DNA of 33,461 nucleotides from an uncultured Bacteroidales bacterium (GCA_937872735.1 CALMUD010000095.1:1-33461), one strand, 5' to 3'; shown: positions 24,990 through 33,448, numbered from the stretch's first letter. Made by a program: numbers and translations. The notes: a model not told the origin generated them from the sequence alone.

Positions 24990-25327
24990 ATTTGAACTGT
25001 TGATAACTTCTTTTTATTTAGAATGATTCCAAAAAATAGAAAAAATTCAGATTTCTTTTTCTTCGGTGTATCTGTCCGAAAATGAAATAAATGCAAGACA
25101 ATAGAGCGAATCGATGCATAACAAAGTATTAATCGATGCATAATTCTATTTATCAAGAAGTTCTAAAACAAAAACAAGTATAAATATCTATATATCAACA
25201 ATATACATAAGATGTTGAGAATTAGGAAGAATCATATTTTTTGAAGAAAGCAAATTTGAGTTCGTTTTTTTTTCAGAAAATTTAGTCCAAAATTTGCAGT
25301 AAACAGAGTAAAGAGAAGTTTGCCATC
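24990..25327. other. AT-rich intergenic region before dnaA, possible oriC
   Basis: This 338-base gene-free stretch precedes dnaA. It holds one near-consensus DnaA box (TGTTGATAA at 24998-25006, one mismatch to TGTGGATAA), weaker two-mismatch matches around 25151, 25192 and 25213, and two direct copies of AATCGATGCATAA at 25109-25121 and 25131-25143, spaced 22 bases. The whole segment is very AT-rich. It could be an origin or simply the dnaA promoter/leader. Confidence 0.45.
25109..25143 (+). repeat. Direct repeat AATCGATGCATAA, two copies 22 bases apart
   Basis: Copies at 25109-25121 and 25131-25143 are identical over 13 bases and spaced two helical turns apart. Each contains ATCGAT and ATGCAT. 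The spacing suggests a protein binding side by side on one DNA face. Confidence 0.85.
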
Positions 25328-26722
25328 ATGAATGAACAAACAAATGAAAATACAGAGTACCAAAACCTTTGGAACAAATGTCTTGAAATATTCAAGGATA
25401 ACGTTACAGAGGTAGTGTACCAAACTTGGTTCAGTCCTATCATTCCCCTTTCGTGGTCGAATGAGGAGCATACACTGCGCATACAGGTTCCTACCACCTT
25501 CTTTCAGGAGATGCTGGATGCCCAATACAGCCAACTGTTGTATGCAACCTTGACACGCGTATTCGGCAAAGGAGTGAAACTGAAATATGTCTGCATTGTA
25601 TCTACTGCCAACAAGACTGGAGAAAAGGAAAGCCATACAGAAGATGCAGTGGTAGTCACCCAAAAGGTACCGGACCCTTTCATGAAGCAGAAACGCTCAA
25701 AAGTGGATTCTCACCTGAATGCCAACTACACTTTCGACAACTTTATAGAAGGCACCTGCAACAAGGTTGCCAAATCGGCTGGTGAAGCCATTGCCCACAA
25801 CCCTGGCACAACTTTCAACCCTCTGTTCATTTATGGCGGCGCTGGCGTGGGCAAGACTCATCTGGAAAATGCCATCGGAAAGAAAATAGAAGAAGAACAC
25901 CCCGAAAAAAATATTGTGTACGTTGATGCACTCATGTTCCAAACTCAATATCAGGATGCGGTAAAGAACAACAATCAGACCGATTTCCTCAACTTTTACC
26001 AGATGTTGGATGTTCTCATCATCGATGATATTCAGGAATTCATGGGCAAGACTGGAACACAAAACACTTTCTTCCACATATTCAATGCGCTGCATCTGGC
26101 TGGCAAACAGCTGATATTCGCTTCCGACCGTGCTCCAAAACTGCTGCAAGGACTGGACCAACGTCTATTGAGCCGTTTCAAATGGGGCCTGTCCATCGAA
26201 ATAGAAGAACCGGATTTTGAGACCCGTAAAGCCATTCTGCGGAGCAAGATTGAGGCTAATGAGCTGCAAATACCTGACGATGTGGTGGAATACGTGGCCG
26301 AAACTGTGAGAGGGAATGTCCGTGACCTGGAAGGAATCGTGAACGCACTCTTGGCTTATGCCACTCTGGGTGATGCCTCCATCAATTTGGAACTCGCCAA
26401 AAATGTAGTAGGACAATCCATCAACATTGAGGAAAAGAGCATCAATATCAAGGACATTCAAAAAGCAGTCTGCGACTATTACAGCCTGGAGGTGAACGAC
26501 ATTCAGACCAACTCCCGCAAACACGAGGTGGTACAGGCTAGGCAAGTGGCCATGTTTTTGGCAAGAAAACACACCAAGAAATCGCTCCAATATATTGGCG
26601 CACAAATTGGCAACCGTGACCATGCCACGGTGCTGCATGCCTGCAAAACAGTGGAGAACCTGCTGGACATTGACAAAGGAATGCAAAAAAGCATCAACTA
26701 CATAGAAAGTCATCTCATATAA
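25328..26722 (+). CDS. dnaA: Chromosomal replication initiator DnaA
   Basis: The 464-residue protein has all four DnaA domains. Domain I begins at NLWNKCLEIFKDNV; a linker lies at about 95-130; the AAA+ domain has Walker A GGAGVGKT at 170-177, Walker B VLIIDDIQ at about 229-236 and the RLLSRFKWGL segment near 279; and domain IV carries the DNA-binding signature IGNRDHATVLHACK at 427-440. It binds DnaA boxes and opens the origin. It is followed by a terminator at 26748-26784. The neighbour dnaN, often adjacent in other phyla, is absent here. Confidence 0.98.
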   Translation: MNEQTNENTEYQNLWNKCLEIFKDNVTEVVYQTWFSPIIPLSWSNEEHTLRIQVPTTFFQEMLDAQYSQLLYATLTRVFGKGVKLKYVCIVSTANKTGEKESHTEDAVVVTQKVPDPFMKQKRSKVDSHLNANYTFDNFIEGTCNKVAKSAGEAIAHNPGTTFNPLFIYGGAGVGKTHLENAIGKKIEEEHPEKNIVYVDALMFQTQYQDAVKNNNQTDFLNFYQMLDVLIIDDIQEFMGKTGTQNTFFHIFNALHLAGKQLIFASDRAPKLLQGLDQRLLSRFKWGLSIEIEEPDFETRKAILRSKIEANELQIPDDVVEYVAETVRGNVRDLEGIVNALLAYATLGDASINLELAKNVVGQSINIEEKSINIKDIQKAVCDYYSLEVNDIQTNSRKHEVVQARQVAMFLARKHTKKSLQYIGAQIGNRDHATVLHACKTVENLLDIDKGMQKSINYIESHLI

Positions 26723-26747
26723 ACGATAGAGAGGGCTTATGCCTAAT

Positions 26748-26784
26748 AAAAAAATCCGCAAAGTTACGCTTTACGGATTTTTTT
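26748..26784 (+). terminator. Intrinsic terminator after dnaA
   Basis: AATCCG (ending 26758) with the A-run before it pairs with CGGATT (from 26774) and the T-run after it; an inner AAAG/CTTT extends the stem, with one C-A mismatch. It begins about 25 bases past the dnaA stop codon. Confidence 0.85.
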
Positions 26785-26922
26785 TGCTATTTTTGACGGA
26801 GCGCTGTGCCGCAATATTTATATGAAGGGAAGTTATAAATGTTTTAGCCCCAAAAGGCTCCTCTTTTTATTTGTAATAAAGCCCATTTTGCAATATTTTT
26901 ACAAGCAAAAAAAATTATTATC

Positions 26923-27477
26923 ATGATTTATAAATTCGTAATACTATCCGAAGAGTCCGACAAATTTCGACGCGATATCGAAATAGACTCTGAATCCACT
27001 TTCATGGACTTGAATAATGCCATCATCGACGCCGTAGGTTTCAAGAAGGGGGAAATGTGCTCCTTCTATATCTGTAACGACGATTGGGAAAGCGAGCAGG
27101 AAATATCGCTGGTGGAGATGGACACCGCTCCTGACAAAGACAGCTACACCATGGACAAGACTCGGCTGGAAGAATTCATATCGGAAGAAGGACAGAAGGT
27201 GGTTTACACTTTCGACTTTATCAACAATCGCTCCTTCTTCATGGAAATGAAGAAGATAACTGCCGGCAAAGACCTGAAAGCGGCACAATGCACCAAATCG
27301 GTTGGAGATGCACCTGCACAAGAAAAAGAAGACCTGCTGAACGAGGACCTATTCGCCGGCATCAAGCAAGGCAATGTCGATCCTGACGTGGATTCCGACT
27401 TCTCCGACGACAGCGGATATGACGAAGAGGAATTGGGAGATATGAATATTGGCGATTTTGACGACTTGAACAAATAA
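26923..27477 (+). CDS. pRiA4b ORF-3-like protein with acidic tail
   Basis: The 184-residue protein begins MIYKFVILSEESDKFRRDIE and continues with STFMDLNNAIIDAVGF and MCSFYICND, a pattern I associate with the pRiA4b ORF-3 family (PF07929), found in some transposon- and plasmid-associated genes but common as a lone chromosomal gene in Bacteroidota. The family's biochemical role is not established. Residues 156-184 are strongly acidic (DPDVDSDFSDDSGYDEEELG), which suggests a disordered tail. It stands 200 bases after dnaA and is separated from the next gene by 159 bases. No mobile-element ends are visible nearby, so I do not read it as part of an insertion. Confidence 0.75.
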   Translation: MIYKFVILSEESDKFRRDIEIDSESTFMDLNNAIIDAVGFKKGEMCSFYICNDDWESEQEISLVEMDTAPDKDSYTMDKTRLEEFISEEGQKVVYTFDFINNRSFFMEMKKITAGKDLKAAQCTKSVGDAPAQEKEDLLNEDLFAGIKQGNVDPDVDSDFSDDSGYDEEELGDMNIGDFDDLNK

Positions 27478-27605
27478 GCAAAGTTCCCTTTGATTCAACA
27501 AATATTTCATTTTAGACAACGAATGGTATTTTTACGTAATCAGGCTGATTGTCCCCAAAAACAAGGTCTTGACTGAAAAAAATTCATTCTTCTGCATAAC
27601 AGATT

Positions 27606-27613
27606 TACATTTG
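27606..27613 (+). promoter_or_regulatory. Probable -7 box of the polyphosphate-related operon
   Basis: TACATTTG matches TAnnTTTG exactly, 23 bases before the lipoprotein ATG at 27637. It probably starts the transcript of the five downstream genes. Confidence 0.55.
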
Positions 27614-27636
27614 GCTAAGAATAAAAAAGAAAATAC

Positions 27637-28362
27637 ATGAGAAACATATTTCTAACAATCACGACGGCGATGATGGCCACCCTATGTCTGACATCGTGCG
27701 AAAAAGATGAAGGGAAAGGAGGCGACTCCTCAATAGCCGGATACGTTTACCAAATAAGCGATGACGGAAACATAGAGAAAGGAACTGACGGCAGCTACCA
27801 CTTTGTGAGGGACACCACGCCGGCTGTCGACAAAAATATATTCATCGTGTATGGAGGAGGCAACGGGGCTTATGACGACAAGACTGCTACCAATGGCAAT
27901 GGATACTTCAAGTTCAGCTATTTGCGCAAGGGTGACTACTCGGTATATGCCGTGGGCGACTCCGGCAATGCAGATGAGGCCACCTATCGTTCTATCAATA
28001 TCGGCAGCACCGGCACGCACAATGTAGCATCCATCTACATCTACAACGGAAAGAACTCCAACCTTTGCGGCGTTGTCGGCAATCTGCAAGCCTTGTATGC
28101 CTCCCAAAACAAATTCTACATTAATGGCGCCAGCCTGAGGGTATATATCAGAAACATAGACGGCGGCGACCAAAATGACACAAGGGCTGATGACAATGGC
28201 AACTACGCTTTCACCAAACTGACGCCGAATAGACAATACATCGTGTGGGCTGAATCGGAACCCAAAAAGAATGCAGGTATCTATGCCGTCCGCGACACGT
28301 TCACAACCAATGCCGCAGGCTCCATATCAATGGCTGACACACTGAAAGTAACTGTATATTAA
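27637..28362 (+). CDS. Lipoprotein with carboxypeptidase-regulatory-like beta domains
   Basis: This is a 241-residue protein with a signal peptide ending in LTSC (Cys21 is lipidated). The mature part seems to hold two beta-sandwich repeats: one with NGNGYFKFSYLRKGDYSVYAVGDS (about 87-112) and one with DDNGNYAFTKLTPNRQYIVWAESE (about 187-210). Both show the gap-Gly-Tyr-phi-pattern of CarboxypepD_reg/CnaB-type domains. It is probably on the periplasmic side of the outer membrane or the surface. It is 13 bases before the next gene and heads the operon with the VTC-domain and DUF2490 proteins, so it may be an outer-envelope partner of that system. Confidence 0.85.
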   Translation: MRNIFLTITTAMMATLCLTSCEKDEGKGGDSSIAGYVYQISDDGNIEKGTDGSYHFVRDTTPAVDKNIFIVYGGGNGAYDDKTATNGNGYFKFSYLRKGDYSVYAVGDSGNADEATYRSINIGSTGTHNVASIYIYNGKNSNLCGVVGNLQALYASQNKFYINGASLRVYIRNIDGGDQNDTRADDNGNYAFTKLTPNRQYIVWAESEPKKNAGIYAVRDTFTTNAAGSISMADTLKVTVY

Positions 28363-28375
28363 AACGAAACATATC

Positions 28376-28780
28376 ATGAAAACGAATCGACTGATAATAA
28401 GTCTGTGCGCTCTTATGGCACTCGGCACTTGCTGCTCTTTTGCCGCAAAGACCATCAACGGGAAACGGATTGTTGCCACCAAAGAATATAAACTGGAAGG
28501 GAAAAAACAGATACTCGACCATCTGACCAAATACAATGCAGAGGGCGACAAGACGGAGGAAACCGAATATGGCAAGACGGGTGATGTAAAAGAAAAAACG
28601 ATATACACCTACAATGCCAATGGCAAATGCGTGGAGGAAAAACACTTCAACGAATTTAACAAGCTGGACAAAACAGTCAAGATAGAATACGATGCGAATG
28701 GCAAAAAAGCCAAGGAAACAACTTTCATGCCTAATGGAAAGGTAAAAAGCATACACGTCTTTGACTACGAGCTGCAATAA
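28376..28780 (+). CDS. Small secreted repeat protein
   Basis: The 134-residue protein has a signal peptide (hydrophobic residues 7-16, likely cleavage after SFAA) and a mature part of roughly four repeats based on YNANGK-type units: YNAEGDKTEE, YNANGKCVEE, FNKLDKTVK and YDANGKKAKE. The pattern resembles YD/MORN-like beta-hairpin repeats and is rich in Lys and Glu. No family is certain. It follows the lipoprotein gene by 13 bases and comes 57 bases before the VTC gene, whose own Shine-Dalgarno-like site lies in that gap. The role is unknown; being positively charged and secreted it might bind an anionic partner such as polyphosphate, but that is speculation. Confidence 0.75.
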   Translation: MKTNRLIISLCALMALGTCCSFAAKTINGKRIVATKEYKLEGKKQILDHLTKYNAEGDKTEETEYGKTGDVKEKTIYTYNANGKCVEEKHFNEFNKLDKTVKIEYDANGKKAKETTFMPNGKVKSIHVFDYELQ

Positions 28781-28824
28781 GGGAAGGGCAAAATGGACCA
28801 ATAAAAGGTGAGACTTTTACAGAG

Positions 28825-28832
28825 AAAGGAGG
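28825..28832 (+). promoter_or_regulatory. Strong Shine-Dalgarno site before the VTC gene
   Basis: AAAGGAGG lies five bases before the ATG at 28838, a near-perfect anti-SD match. Such sites are rare in Bacteroidota, where other genes in this window mostly lack them. It fixes the start codon with confidence. Confidence 0.7.
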
Positions 28833-28837
28833 ACTGA

Positions 28838-29617
28838 ATGGATAAAATCATAGATAAAATAGATCAATTGGTAGATGTAATGGAGCCCATTTCGCTAAAA
28901 GAAATGGACAGCATAAAGCTGATGAACCGGATTGACAAAAAATATATGATCAATATCAGCCGTTTGCCTCTTTTACTTCAAATGGCCGCCAACGACTATT
29001 ACGTTCAATTTACCGACGGACAACGACGTTTTGTGTACCGGAGCTGCTATTATGACACCCCCGACGCCGACTTCTACCGCATACACCAATCGGGACGGCT
29101 CAGACGCCAAAAAATAAGGGTGCGCGAATATGTCAGTTCCCATCTCACCTTTTTGGAAATAAAGAACAAAAGCAACAAGGGCCGAACCTCAAAGAAAAGG
29201 ATTGAGGTGCCAAACACCGAAGTTCTTGACCAGGAAACAGCAAGAGCCTATATCGACGCCAATGCGGAATTTGGCAGTAGCCAGATTGCCAAACGGCTAC
29301 AAAACAGCTTTTACCGCATCACCCTTGTCAACAAGAAGAAAACGGAAAGACTGACCATTGATATCAAAATCAATTTTGAGAATTACGTCACCGGCATCAG
29401 CAACAGCAATCCGGACCTCTGCATCATAGAGCTTAAAAGAGACGGCAACGCCCCCTCCCCTTTTCTCTCCTACTTCGCCCAGCTGCACATCAAAGGCAAA
29501 GGCATCAGCAAATACTGTTATGGCATGATGCTGACAGACCCCAGCCTGAAGCGCAACCGATTCAAGGAGAAGATGCGTTACATCCACAAGATAACCATGT
29601 TAAACACAGATTATTAA
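28838..29617 (+). CDS. VTC-domain polyphosphate polymerase-like protein
   Basis: At 259 residues this matches the VTC domain, the catalytic tunnel fold of yeast Vtc4 and of bacterial relatives (triphosphate-tunnel metalloenzyme superfamily). Readable landmarks are RIDKKY at 31-36, SCYYDTPDADFYR at 69-81, the basic run GRLRRQKIRVREY at 86-98, FLEIKNKSNKGRTSKKR at 105-121, LTIDIKINFE, and IIELKRDG. The alternating basic and acidic residues are those that bind triphosphate and metal in the family. It should make polyphosphate from a nucleoside triphosphate, facing the cytoplasm. It is 13 bases upstream of the DUF4956 membrane protein gene, a partner often found with VTC in bacteria. Polymerase activity is inferred from the fold only. 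Confidence 0.9.
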   Translation: MDKIIDKIDQLVDVMEPISLKEMDSIKLMNRIDKKYMINISRLPLLLQMAANDYYVQFTDGQRRFVYRSCYYDTPDADFYRIHQSGRLRRQKIRVREYVSSHLTFLEIKNKSNKGRTSKKRIEVPNTEVLDQETARAYIDANAEFGSSQIAKRLQNSFYRITLVNKKKTERLTIDIKINFENYVTGISNSNPDLCIIELKRDGNAPSPFLSYFAQLHIKGKGISKYCYGMMLTDPSLKRNRFKEKMRYIHKITMLNTDY

Positions 29618-29630
29618 AAAAATAAATTAT

Positions 29631-30317
29631 ATGGAACTATTAAGCATTCTTTCAGGATTGGAGAATACGGACCTATTCGGAATTCCAATCATCAACGTTG
29701 ACAGTTTTTCGGAACTGATTGTCCGTTTTCTGTTCAACACCATCATCTCGTTTATCATCGTGGGCTGGTTTTACTACCGCAAAGCCAAACGCCGCGATTA
29801 CCTCTACACTTTCATGCTGATAAGCACCACCGTATTTCTGCTTATCTTCCTGCTGGGACATGAGAAGTTGCAAATGGGATTGGCGCTCGGCTTGTTTGCC
29901 ATTTTCGGCATTGTGCGTTACCGAACCGAGACAGTGCCAATCAGAGAAATGACTTACTTGTTCATGATTATCGGCATATCTGTCATCAATGGATTGGCCA
30001 CCAGCGTCAGCTACACAGAGCTGCTCACCACCAACCTTATTTTCATTGTCATGACTTGGATAATGGAAGGAAAGATAATGAAGGTGGAAAATTGCAAATT
30101 CATTATTTATGAAAAGATAGACCTCATCACTCCTGCCCGTCATGATGAAATGATGGAAGACTTGAAAAAACGCACAGGTCTGGAAATCACCAAATTTGAG
30201 GTGGGATACATCAATTTTCTGAAAGATACCGCTTTTGTCAAAATCTATTACAAAACAGACAGCGACGAAATAAATACAGTGGATCAAATAACCAAAGAGA
30301 AACAGTTTAATGGTTAA
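29631..30317 (+). CDS. DUF4956 membrane protein
   Basis: The 228-residue protein has four to five membrane helices (about 29-49, 57-77, 80-98, 107-125 and 129-146) and a soluble C-terminal domain (about 150-228) with mixed charge. GLFAIFGIVRYRTETVPIRE is the conserved DUF4956 core. With the VTC gene directly upstream (13-base gap) and the DUF2490 gene overlapping downstream by 8 bases, it likely forms a membrane complex with the VTC enzyme, perhaps a channel through which polyphosphate is threaded; this is inference from context. Confidence 0.9.
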   Translation: MELLSILSGLENTDLFGIPIINVDSFSELIVRFLFNTIISFIIVGWFYYRKAKRRDYLYTFMLISTTVFLLIFLLGHEKLQMGLALGLFAIFGIVRYRTETVPIREMTYLFMIIGISVINGLATSVSYTELLTTNLIFIVMTWIMEGKIMKVENCKFIIYEKIDLITPARHDEMMEDLKKRTGLEITKFEVGYINFLKDTAFVKIYYKTDSDEINTVDQITKEKQFNG

Positions 30318-31014
30318 CATCAACCGACATATCAAATTTGCCTTATCCGTATGTCTTGCCGCTCTACTTAGCCCAAGCATAGCCATGGCCGATGACCAGG
30401 ACTTTGCAACAGATTTGGGTATAGATGTCAGCAAAGACATTACCAAGCGGTGGGACGTTGGCATAGAGGAGGAGATGCGGCTGTGCAATAACGACCACGA
30501 CCTGGACCGCTTCGGCAGCTCGGTAGCCACCTCCTACGAGGTGGTACCAAAATGGCTGAAACTGACAGCCGGATACGACTTCTTTGCTGACTGGAACGGA
30601 GAGGAAAAACAATACTATACCTATCGTCATCGGGGCAGCATTGCCGCCAGCCTGAAACACAAGGTGACGCGCCGGCTCGACTTGTCGTTCAAAACCAAAT
30701 ATCAGATGACTTACCGGTGCGAGACCTACAAAACATACGAATGGAACCCCAAGGACTATCTGAGATTCAAGCTGGAGACCTCCTACAAGGTTCCTAACCT
30801 TCCCATCTCTCCTTATCTTTCGGCTGAACTTTTTTATTCAGTCAACAATCCGGAGGGCAACACCATCGATGATATGCGATATGCGGGAGGGCTGACCTAC
30901 AAATTCAACAAGCACAACAGTTTCGATTTGTCTTTCCAGATTGACGATGCCATGAATGTGGAAGAACCCGAAGATAGATTCATGCTGTGCGCCTTTTATA
31001 AATTCAAATTCTAA
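30310..31014 (+). CDS. DUF2490 outer-membrane protein
   Basis: The 234-residue protein has a signal peptide (likely cleavage after IAMA, about residue 27) and a series of amphipathic beta strands of about ten residues, ending in the aromatic KFKF. Such a layout fits a small outer-membrane beta-barrel and the DUF2490 family. The start codon ATG at 30310 overlaps the DUF4956 gene's end by eight bases, which indicates translational coupling. As last gene of the operon it would provide an outer-membrane component to the VTC/DUF4956 system; function unknown. Confidence 0.88.
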   Translation: MVNINRHIKFALSVCLAALLSPSIAMADDQDFATDLGIDVSKDITKRWDVGIEEEMRLCNNDHDLDRFGSSVATSYEVVPKWLKLTAGYDFFADWNGEEKQYYTYRHRGSIAASLKHKVTRRLDLSFKTKYQMTYRCETYKTYEWNPKDYLRFKLETSYKVPNLPISPYLSAELFYSVNNPEGNTIDDMRYAGGLTYKFNKHNSFDLSFQIDDAMNVEEPEDRFMLCAFYKFKF

Positions 31015-31031
31015 ACACACGGTATAACAAA

Positions 31032-31071
31032 CAAAAGGGGCAATGTCTTTAGTCGGACATTGCCCCTTTTG
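31032..31071. terminator. Bidirectional intrinsic terminator
   Basis: CAAAAGGGGCAATGTC (31032-31047) pairs perfectly with GACATTGCCCCTTTTG (31056-31071) around an eight-base loop. A-rich and T-rich ends on both sides let it end both the DUF2490 operon and the convergent lipid-kinase gene. Confidence 0.95.
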
Positions 31072-31090
31072 TTTTGTCAAATTTGTTTCG

Positions 31091-31969
31091 TCAATCAGCA
31101 ATTACGTTCAGCCCACCTGGCACGATATGGACATCAATGCGGGCAGCCTCCTTCACCGGGTCTCCATCAAAATGGAATGGACCCTCGTCGGGACGGATGA
31201 CACTGGCCGAGGCCGCTCTGGTGATAGAAACATGCGGATTGCGGTCGAACCGCTGCGTAAGTAGGTCAAATGCCAGACGGGGGACACTCCAGAAATGGAA
31301 TGGATGAATGACACTTATATCCAGCAAGCCATCGGATGTGCTGGCCTGCGGAGCAATAAATCCATCATTGCCATACTGGCAGGCATTGGCAAAAGTCACC
31401 ACAAAGGCCTTTTCCTTTCGTTCCTCGCCATTCTGCACAATGGTATAGACAAGAGGCTCATATTTCCAATATTCACGCACTATGACCTTCAAATAGGTCC
31501 ATAAGCCACGTGTGCCTTGTTCGGTAAATTTGAAACTGACATGAGCGTCAAAACCGGTACCACAAGTACAAAAGAATTTACGGCCATTCTCCACCCCATA
31601 ATCCATCTTCTGAACATGGAAATTATTAATTTGACGAATGGCCTTCACTGGAGTCAATGCAATATGCAGATGGCGCGCCAATCCATTGCCTGAGCCAAAG
31701 GGAATAATACCGAATGCCACGGACGTATCCGTCAACGACGAAGCCACCTCGTTCACTGTGCCATCTCCACCACAGGCCACCACTGCATCAAAACCATCAG
31801 TCGCATACTGCGCAGCCAGTTCCCGCCCATGACCGGCATACTGGGTAAAAACAGTAGTTATGTCAAACTTGTCCTTGTCAAGATTCGCTTTGATAAGGTC
31901 AGGCAAATCGTGCTTGTCATTGGTACCCGAATGAGGGTTGATGATAAAAGCAATTTTAATACGTGCCAT
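31091..31969 (-). CDS. Diacylglycerol/lipid kinase family protein (YegS-like)
   Basis: This 292-residue protein has the DAGK-catalytic fold. AFIINPHSG at 7-15 is the N-terminal nucleotide-binding motif, GGDGTVNE at 67-74 the hallmark loop, and FGSGNGLARHL at 91-101 the third element. The C-terminal beta-sandwich ends with a basic, Asp-rich strand. It phosphorylates a lipid such as diacylglycerol or a sphingoid base; Bacteroidota make sphingolipids, so the latter is conceivable but not shown. It is convergent with the DUF2490 operon and divergent from the DUF2851 gene, 90 bases away. Confidence 0.93.
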   Translation of the reverse strand: MARIKIAFIINPHSGTNDKHDLPDLIKANLDKDKFDITTVFTQYAGHGRELAAQYATDGFDAVVACGGDGTVNEVASSLTDTSVAFGIIPFGSGNGLARHLHIALTPVKAIRQINNFHVQKMDYGVENGRKFFCTCGTGFDAHVSFKFTEQGTRGLWTYLKVIVREYWKYEPLVYTIVQNGEERKEKAFVVTFANACQYGNDGFIAPQASTSDGLLDISVIHPFHFWSVPRLAFDLLTQRFDRNPHVSITRAASASVIRPDEGPFHFDGDPVKEAARIDVHIVPGGLNVIAD

Positions 31970-32059
31970 TTGTAATCTTTATATTTAGTAAAACCAAATT
32001 GATGCACAAAAATAAAAAAATAATACTGATATTTGCCTTCAAATAGCGTCTTATAAACA

Positions 32060-33340
32060 ATGAAAGAAGAATTACTATCATATATTTGGAGATATAGACT
32101 ATGGGGGACACAGCCTTTGACCACTACCGACCATCAATCCATCGAGATAATAGATGTGGGAACACTGAACAGGGATGCAGGTCCGGACTATTTCAATGCC
32201 AAAATCAGAATAAACGGCACCACATGGGCTGGCAACGTGGAAATTCACGTCAACTCTTCTGATTGGTATCATCATCACCACGACACCGATGCCGGGTACA
32301 ACTCTGTGATATTGCATGTGGTGGAAGCTGCTGACATTGATGTCCGCACCCAAAAGGGAGACACGCTACCCCAGCTGGTACTGCCCATAGATGAACGTTA
32401 TCTGAAACTGGCCGAGCAGCTATCCAAATCGGACCAGGAAATTGCCTGCACGCACTACTGGGACAACAACTGCAAATCAAGACTGAAAATGTCGCTCAAT
32501 ACGCTGATTTGCGAAAGATTGGAACGAAAGGTGAAAGAGATTGGATCCATATTGCTGAGCAACAAAAACGACTGGGAAGAGACTTTCTACCAGACCCTGG
32601 CCAAAAGTTTCGGCATGAAGGTCAACGAAGAGCCTTTTGCCCAACTGGCCCACTCACTGCCGCAAATCTATTTGGCAAAGCACAAGAACAATCTGCAACA
32701 GATTGAAGCCATGCTGATGGGACAAGCCGGGTTGCTGGACAATCTGAAAATCACAGACCTATACACCGACCAACTGATAGCCGAATACAAATTTCTAAAA
32801 CAAAAATTCTCGCTAAAAACGCAAGACGGCAGCAAATGGAAGTTTGCCCGCATGCGTCCCGTCAACTCTCCCTATGTTCGTCTGGCCGAATTTGCCATGC
32901 TGATACATCAATCGGAGCACCTCTTTTCAAGAGTCGTAGAGGAACACGACACCAAAGAACTGCACAAACTTTTCTCGTTCGGCACTTCCGATTACTGGCT
33001 CACCCACTACTACCCCGCAGTTGAGAGTGCCAAAAGCACCAAAATAATAGGCGTTACACTGCGCAACAGCTTATTCATCAACTGCATTGCACCTATGGTA
33101 TTTGCCTACGGAAAACATACCGACAACGAGAATCTGAAAGAATGGATATTCGACCTGCTGGAAAAAATACCAGCCGAGCACAATAGAATCATCACGGCAT
33201 GGGAAGAATTGGGAGTAATGCCCCAATCGGCTTATGACACACAAGCATTGCTGGAACAGAGAAAAGAATATTGCGACAAAAAGAACTGCCTGAGATGCTC
33301 CGTTGGATACCAGATATTCAAAGAGAACGGAGGAAAATAG
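32060..33340 (+). CDS. DUF2851 family protein
   Basis: The 426-residue protein starts EELLSYIWRYRLWG and contains the conserved GTLNRDAGPDYFNAKIRI and WAGNVEIHVNSSDWYHHHHD (56-75), followed by YNSVILHVV; these define DUF2851, a family of unknown function frequent in Bacteroidota. The His run at 71-74 together with Asp43, Glu61 and His63 could bind metal. A short Cys pair (NCLRC) is at the C-terminus. The pattern PD-x(17)-ExH slightly recalls PD-(D/E)xK nucleases, but I do not claim that. It has no signal peptide and is probably cytoplasmic. It is the last gene before the contig end. Confidence 0.9.
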   Translation: MKEELLSYIWRYRLWGTQPLTTTDHQSIEIIDVGTLNRDAGPDYFNAKIRINGTTWAGNVEIHVNSSDWYHHHHDTDAGYNSVILHVVEAADIDVRTQKGDTLPQLVLPIDERYLKLAEQLSKSDQEIACTHYWDNNCKSRLKMSLNTLICERLERKVKEIGSILLSNKNDWEETFYQTLAKSFGMKVNEEPFAQLAHSLPQIYLAKHKNNLQQIEAMLMGQAGLLDNLKITDLYTDQLIAEYKFLKQKFSLKTQDGSKWKFARMRPVNSPYVRLAEFAMLIHQSEHLFSRVVEEHDTKELHKLFSFGTSDYWLTHYYPAVESAKSTKIIGVTLRNSLFINCIAPMVFAYGKHTDNENLKEWIFDLLEKIPAEHNRIITAWEELGVMPQSAYDTQALLEQRKEYCDKKNCLRCSVGYQIFKENGGK

Positions 33341-33372
33341 GATTTAGCGCATCGACATATCCATGCTTTTTG

Positions 33373-33380
33373 TATCTTTG
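33373..33380 (+). promoter_or_regulatory. Probable -7 box of a gene beyond the window
   Basis: TATCTTTG followed by CAC matches TAnnTTTG exactly, in the 121-base stretch after the DUF2851 gene. The gene it would serve lies past the right edge, and the sequence ends before a start codon is reached. Confidence 0.5.
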
Positions 33381-33448
33381 CACAAATAAAAAAGAATTAG
33401 AAATAACAAAAAACAATAAATAGGAAATAAAAAGTATTTGCATTTACT

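Noticed and set aside
26923-27477. Insertion element suggested by the pRiA4b ORF-3-like gene
   Set aside because: No transposase, terminal repeats or target duplication are visible; the family commonly occurs as a lone chromosomal gene.
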